Source of the DNA: Acetobacter okinawensis JCM 25146
Lineage (GTDB): Bacteria; Pseudomonadota; Alphaproteobacteria; Acetobacterales; Acetobacteraceae
Direction of reading: 5' to 3'
Assembly: GCF_000613865.1 (NCBI RefSeq)
Contig: NZ_BAJU01000017.1
Coordinates: 1 to 51,134 of the forward strand
DNA length: 51,134 bases
The notes beneath the pieces were generated by a model. The model saw only the letters and a list, made by a program, of their open reading frames with translations, was not told where the DNA came from and did not search any database. Below, in pieces: positions 47,350-51,134 of the stretch. Both the position numbers and the translations under genes were made by a program. Each line of letters begins with the position of its first letter. Within the stretch, counting starts at the first letter, position 1.

Positions 47350-48170
47350 GCGAGTCAAAAGGGGTGTCTGCACCGGAAATTGCAGCTCTGCGCGAAGAAG
47401 TTCTTCCACTAATAGGGACACAGTTTCAGAGCCTTTCACTCCCAAAGGTTGCAATGAAGGCTTTCGAGCCTTCGCAGATTGGTACGATTGTAGGGTCTTT
47501 GATGGACGCCCTTATTCCGCATCTGACGGATATCCCCCAAGTGGGCCTTCATAAGCATGAAGGTATTCTGGGAGACCGTGAGGGCTATCCCGATTACAAA
47601 CATGATTCTGGATTCCGCGCCGAGTTGAAGCTCCTATACATCGACAACCCCGAACTTGAGATGAAGCGACCTCCAACCAAGAGAGAACCGTCAGCGCGGC
47701 TTACTCAAAAGGTCACAGTCAAAAACGTTGTACCGGAAACAGATACGATGTTGGTCATTGCATACCAACTCAAACCTCATTCCGAAAATGAGCTTGCTAT
47801 GACGCCGACCATCGTTGACCTTGAAGTTTTTTCGATGACTGAGCTCGTTGAGGCACGAGACCGGCGATTGGTGGACGGGGGCGGACGGTGGTTTGGTAAT
47901 TATGAAACCCCCTGCATTGTCAGCAAGAAAGGTTCTCAGAAACTTGCCGCCAGCCAACCTCTTGATGAGAGCTCTTATGGTCGCAAAGAGTCCGAGGGTA
48001 AGGATTTCAATGAAGATACTAATTTTGGGAAACTGAAGCGGATTCCTCATCCGGGGTTGCAAGCCTTCCTGAAGAAATGCAGTGCACTTGGTATTGGGCA
48101 AGATGTTTCACTGTTCGACAAAGAAGGCGATGGAGATGTCGTGCCCGAACCAATCCCGGATGTTCTTTAG
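47346..48170 (+). CDS. Putative PD-(D/E)XK restriction endonuclease
   Basis: 274 residues, no family recognised with certainty. EGYPDYKHDSGFRAELKLLY contains Pro82-Asp83, nine residues, then Glu93-Leu-Lys95, the exact layout of the PD-(D/E)XK catalytic core, placed after a helical N-terminal region as in many type II enzymes. The rest is mixed alpha/beta with IVDLEVFSMTELVEARDRRL. It overlaps the controller gene start/stop, and with the divergent methylase and specificity genes forms a plausible restriction unit. Function as the nuclease partner is inferred from motif and position. Confidence 0.7.
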   Translation: MSESKGVSAPEIAALREEVLPLIGTQFQSLSLPKVAMKAFEPSQIGTIVGSLMDALIPHLTDIPQVGLHKHEGILGDREGYPDYKHDSGFRAELKLLYIDNPELEMKRPPTKREPSARLTQKVTVKNVVPETDTMLVIAYQLKPHSENELAMTPTIVDLEVFSMTELVEARDRRLVDGGGRWFGNYETPCIVSKKGSQKLAASQPLDESSYGRKESEGKDFNEDTNFGKLKRIPHPGLQAFLKKCSALGIGQDVSLFDKEGDGDVVPEPIPDVL

Positions 48171-48617
48171 GTCCATAAAATAAAATTGTATTTTTGCTTC
48201 TACTAAAAATTTCCCAGATTGAACTCTCCCAGAGGATGGTGCGGGTAACCCTCTCAAAAGAGAGCAGTTTAACAGCGCAAGGTCCGTCATTGGCGTGGAA
48301 CCTGTTAGAGACGTCGCGCTTGTCGGTCGACAGGGCTGGGAAGCGGCCGTCTCGGGCAACCCAGATACTTTGTGACTACATTTCACCCGCCACATCGATA
48401 AGCCCCCGAACCCGAATCGCATGCTGTTCGGCCGGAAAAACCTATAACCCCTTGGGTAACTACGTTGGCATATCGTGATAATCTAAAAGAAGGCATTAGC
48501 AGGCATATTGTGTGTCGTTCCTTCAGAAGCTCTTGGTGGGTATTTTATGTGGGATGAAAATTTAAATTGTAAATAAAATCCATTACTATCAATATATTAT
48601 ATTGTATTCATAGCGGA
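48171..48617. other. Right end of the element, no clear gene
   Basis: About 450 bases. The left half (48200-48450) is GC-richer and may be a worn fragment of some gene, but no frame gives a recognisable protein; a short hairpin CTCTC-AAAA-GAGAG lies near 48255. The right half (48480-48617) is very AT-rich, as is common next to attachment sites. Confidence 0.5.
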
Positions 48618-48632
48618 CTCTCTCTCCGCCAA
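48618..48632 (+). repeat. Right attachment core (attR)
   Basis: Exact second copy of CTCTCTCTCCGCCAA from the tRNA-Ser end. The bases to the left do not continue the tRNA, so this is a core copy and not a second tRNA. It also serves as the possible left site of the next element. Confidence 0.8.
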
Positions 48633-48728
48633 CCTGCTGTTTTCCCTATAAAAACAACCACTTAGACAATCCTGTAGTTACAGTGTTGTATTGTGTCGTT
48701 ACATGTCCAGCGTTACATATCTGAGGAT

Positions 48729-50184
48729 ATGAACGACATGTATAATATCTTCCGCCGTGCTGGCTCACAAACGTGGAGTGTCCGCTTCCATGTGCCGCGT
48801 GCTCGTCGTTCAGACGTAGGTAAGGCGTTCGGAACAAAAACCGGACATAAGGCCGAGGTCGTTAAGACGCTGGGCACAAGCGACCGCAAGGAAGCAATGG
48901 GCAGGCGTTACAAGGCGCTGGAAGACATACGCAAAGAAATAGACGTCAGACTACAGGAGATAGGCCTGCCCCCTCTGCACGGTGACTGGCAACCAGACTG
49001 GGCCTTTCCGTGGGCAGAAGACGAGCAGACTATTGCAGAGGCTCTTGAAGCCAGAAAAGAGCTTGCCAAGGCGTCAACCCGAGAAGACCAGACCGAGGAA
49101 GTATATACCGAAGACAGGAACGGATTGCCGCACCGCACCACAATACGGACAAGTGAGCGTGACCGTAAAACCAGCGATAGCGATAGAAAGCCTATCAAGG
49201 CGTGTTATCAGTGCTTTTCCTGAATGGCTGGCTCAGAGGAAAGGCCTCCGTGCAAAGACCGTTCAGAGCCGTATAAGCCCGCTTAAGGTCTTCTGGGGCT
49301 GGGCTGAACGGAAAGGATATGTGACGGGCGTTAATCCGTGGCTCGGCGCAACGTCCGGGCTGAAAAAGCGGGCAGAACGTGAAGAGCAAACAGAAGATAA
49401 ACCCTCTGCATATCAGGAGGAAGCCATACTCCGGCTTTTGCAGGCTGATCCTGATGCGGTCAAACGCTGGAAGTATGGCCCTGCCATTTTTGATCTGCTG
49501 CGCCTTGGGCTAATGACCGGAGCAAGACAGAACGAGTTATGCAGCCTTACGAGGGGCAGAGTTATCCCGCCTGAAAAGGAAGGGGGTCTCTGGGCCGTAA
49601 AGATTACCTCAGAGGTAGCCAAGGCACGTAACGCCCTCCGTATCGTGCCCCTGCACCCACTTGTGCAACCTATCATTGCCCGGAGGGTAGCCAATGCCGG
49701 GTCTGATGCAGATGCACCTCTATTTCCCGAGTTGCCACCGGGGGGTGATGATAACAAGCGGTCATGGACATTCGCAAAGCGATTTGGTGATTTTCGGAAG
49801 GCGGTTCTGGGCAAGGATGATCCGCACAACTTTCACAACCTCCGAGGCACATTCATGACTTATTTTGCAACTGCTGCGGGTAATGGTGCCACTGCCTGCA
49901 CAGTCCTAATACGTGATCGTCTTGTTGGGCATGTTTCTCAATCGCTGGGCGACAACACCTATGTGGGGCAATTAGATAGAAGCCTGTATGATCGTGCTGT
50001 GCTGGATATGGTTGCTCTTGGTATGCCTGAGTCTGTCAGGCGAACGCTGGCGCACGATAATGATATGGCTACCATGAACAAAAGGGCAGCATCCAAAGGA
50101 AAGAGCATGACGCTAATTCCCTCAGATACTGCCCGAGAGTGGCCCGTGGTGTTAGGCGGTTGTGATAGAGCCAGTGAAGCCTAG
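48729..50184 (+). pseudogene. Phage-type tyrosine integrase with DUF6538-like N-terminus, one apparent frameshift
   Basis: About 480 residues over two frames. N-terminal part: MYNIFRRAGSQTWSVRFHVP, then VVKTLGTSDRKEAMGRRYKA, the typical DUF6538-type start of phage integrases. The second frame has the core-binding part (ISAFPEWLAQRKGLRAKTVQ) and the catalytic residues: Arg in MTGARQNELC, His and Arg in HNLRGTFMTYF, His in LVGHVSQSLG and Tyr in NTYVGQLDR. The frames cross between about 49150 and 49195. Start could be 48729 or the ATG at 48738 (GAGG 11 bases upstream). Unlike the first integrase it is not of P4 type. Confidence 0.83.
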
Positions 50185-50448
50185 AAGGCCCTGTGCGGAC
50201 TCCTGTGAGTCTCTGAGGGCTATACGGCTTAATAGGGCGCGTATGGCTTTGCGTGACCGCCCAGTTGCACGGGCAAGCTGGTTGATAGAAATACCCATTT
50301 TAAGCTGGCGCACGATGGCAGCTATTTCTGTTGCCTTGAAACGGGAAGCTGTGTGGCCTCTACCCTTCTGGGCCATGTCAGCCATATTCTCAGCTTGAGT
50401 GCCTACACGGAGATTGTCTAGGCGGACGTTGAGGGGGGTGCGGTTAAC
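50152..50448 (-). pseudogene. C-terminal fragment of an HNH homing endonuclease
   Basis: The visible protein LNVRLDNLRVGTQAENMADM, then KATEIAAIVRQLKMGISINQ, LARATGRSRKAIRALLSRI, is the end of an HNH enzyme (final Asn and LRxGT..EN block) plus a helix-turn-helix DNA-binding tail. The HNH histidines upstream are absent: in that direction the sequence runs into the lipoprotein gene in another frame. It overlaps the integrase end by 33 bases. Most likely a truncated intron-type or phage nuclease. Confidence 0.6.
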
Positions 50449-50684
50449 GCCCCGGAAAGGGCGGTATCGGCAACGCTGATGGCGGCGGCATAAGGCGCGA
50501 GCGCTGGGAAGGCAGACAGGAAGCTGCTCACGGTGGCGGCCGCATTCAGGCCAGCCTGCCCGTAAGCCTTCACCTTTGCCACATCCAGCGTGATGGTCGT
50601 CACGCCATTTGTCGTTGTGACAGAGCAGCCGGACGTGGTGGCAACGGCCAGCAGAGCACCAACTGACATGAGGGCACACCCCAT
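50418..50684 (-). CDS. Small phage-type lipoprotein
   Basis: 88 residues from the ATG at 50684. MSVGALLAVATTSGCSVTTT is a lipoprotein signal with the Cys after TSG, followed by a Thr-rich start and an Ala-rich helical part (AYGQAGLNAAATVSSFLSAF). Similar small lipoproteins or pore-like proteins occur in prophages near lysis genes. Its end overlaps the homing-nuclease fragment. Confidence 0.55.
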   Translation of the reverse strand: MGCALMSVGALLAVATTSGCSVTTTNGVTTITLDVAKVKAYGQAGLNAAATVSSFLSAFPALAPYAAAISVADTALSGALTAPPSTSA

Positions 50685-50874
50685 AAAGCGGCGCTTGCCC
50701 TTATCAACAGCCTCGATCTGAACGGGAGGCGAAGACCGGACACAACAACCACCAACAGTCCCGAGGTAACCACGGAGACATTCACGAAGCTCGGTGGCAC
50801 CTTGCAGAAAGTTGAGGGTGGTGACGCAGCGCATCCGCTACCTTGCTCCGCTCCGACCGTGGGCGACATTAATC

Positions 50875-51134
50875 ATGCTGTCGGGCGGCGCTGGTGGCAG
50901 CGTCGTGTCCTTTGGCCCAGAGATCAAGCCCGCCAAGATGCTGGTTGATAATTGCCTGCGCTGCTGGTCAGAAAGTGTCAACGCCAACCTGAAAGTCATG
51001 GTGATGGATGCCTTCGATGTGGCCAAGGACTACGCGTGGTTGCAGCGCCGTGGCATGGGCAATGCCAGGTGGGAGTTAATCTCGTTTGATCTGTTCAGGC
51101 TGGATGTGTCAGCCGCATTATGTTTACCAACGAC
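50875..51134 (+). CDS. Open frame running off the right edge, uncertain
   Basis: From the ATG at 50875 the frame stays open to the window end (86 codons) with protein-like composition (VSFGPEIKPAKMLVDNCLRC). No family recognised and no clear ribosome binding site. Another frame upstream (about 50640-50940) also looks partly protein-like, so a frameshifted phage gene is possible. Confidence 0.3.
   Translation, partial: MLSGGAGGSVVSFGPEIKPAKMLVDNCLRCWSESVNANLKVMVMDAFDVAKDYAWLQRRGMGNARWELISFDLFRLDVSAALCLPT

Larger units (their letters stand above)
35797..48632 (+). mobile_element. Integrative mobilizable element at tRNA-Ser
   Basis: About 12.8 kb bounded by a perfect 15-bp direct repeat. Contents in order: P4-type integrase right beside the tRNA, a two-TM protein, AlpA-like regulator, mobilization operon with TraD-type coupling protein and MobF relaxase, HNH protein, restriction-modification genes. 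No VirB4, VirB6, TrbL or pilus genes occur, so it should need a helper for transfer, although it brings its own coupling protein. By eye, base composition changes inside: 37.1-38.2 and 44.9-48.2 kb are AT-rich, the mobilization part GC-rich, which suggests assembly from several sources. Confidence 0.82.
48618..51134 (+). mobile_element. Start of a second, prophage-like element
   Basis: Immediately right of the attachment core lies an unrelated integrase in the same orientation, then a homing-nuclease fragment and a phage-type lipoprotein gene. The layout repeats tRNA end-integrase, as in tandem insertions at one tRNA. Its right end is outside the window. Confidence 0.55.

Noticed and set aside
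48194..48478. 94-codon open frame near the right end of the element
   Set aside because: No start signal or recognisable protein; composition shifts within it, so it is described only as a possible worn fragment.
1..51134. CRISPR arrays or complete insertion sequences
   Set aside because: No regularly spaced direct repeats and no transposase motif were found by eye on either strand; an old insertion fragment at 48.2-48.45 kb could not be supported.

Overview
The window looks like an alphaproteobacterial chromosome segment, most likely from an acetic acid bacterium (Acetobacter or a close relative). This rests on gene content, high GC and protein style only; no search was run.

From 1 to 9.4 kb lies the late part of an aerobic cobalamin pathway: the end of cobB, cobC-type phosphatase, cobO, cobQ, bluB, cobD, threonine-phosphate decarboxylase, cobS, cobT and cobU. 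Genes lie on both strands and several are joined by 4-base start/stop overlaps. From 9.6 to 15 kb come a succinate-semialdehyde-type dehydrogenase and a probable copper-uptake set (OprC-like TonB receptor, Met/His-rich DUF2946-like protein, divergent TonB), then tRNA-Glu. From 15.4 to 23 kb lie a periplasmic asparaginase, a GDP-mannose enzyme, an FAD 2-hydroxyacid dehydrogenase, the MetQNI methionine transporter and an XRE regulator. From 23 to 35.8 kb lie a siderophore-type receptor, a serine beta-lactamase-like protein, AlkB, an MctP-like symporter with its small DUF3311 partner (59 codons, easily missed), AnmK, PdxJ, PdxA, a LapA-like protein, PyrF, TrpF and tRNA-Ser(GGA).

A 12.8-kb genetic element is inserted at the 3' end of tRNA-Ser. 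A perfect 15-bp direct repeat marks both ends (35797-35811 and 48618-48632). Just inside is a P4-type integrase, followed by a two-TM protein of unknown role, an AlpA-like regulator, a tightly overlapping mobilization operon (193-aa unknown, 72-aa unknown, RHH-like protein, TraD-type coupling protein, MobF relaxase-helicase), an HNH protein, and an unusual restriction-modification set. That set pairs a type I-like methylase and one-TRD specificity protein on one strand with an XRE controller and a stand-alone PD-(D/E)XK nuclease candidate on the other. No mating-pore genes are present, so it reads as an integrative mobilizable element. A second, different integrase begins right after the right-hand repeat, followed by prophage-like fragments, suggesting a second element stacked at the same tRNA site.

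Ten genes in the first 35.6 kb carry about 14 apparent frameshifts, including in pyrF and several cob genes, while the mobilization and restriction-modification genes of the element show none. Sequencing error is the simplest explanation for most, but the uneven distribution deserves checking.
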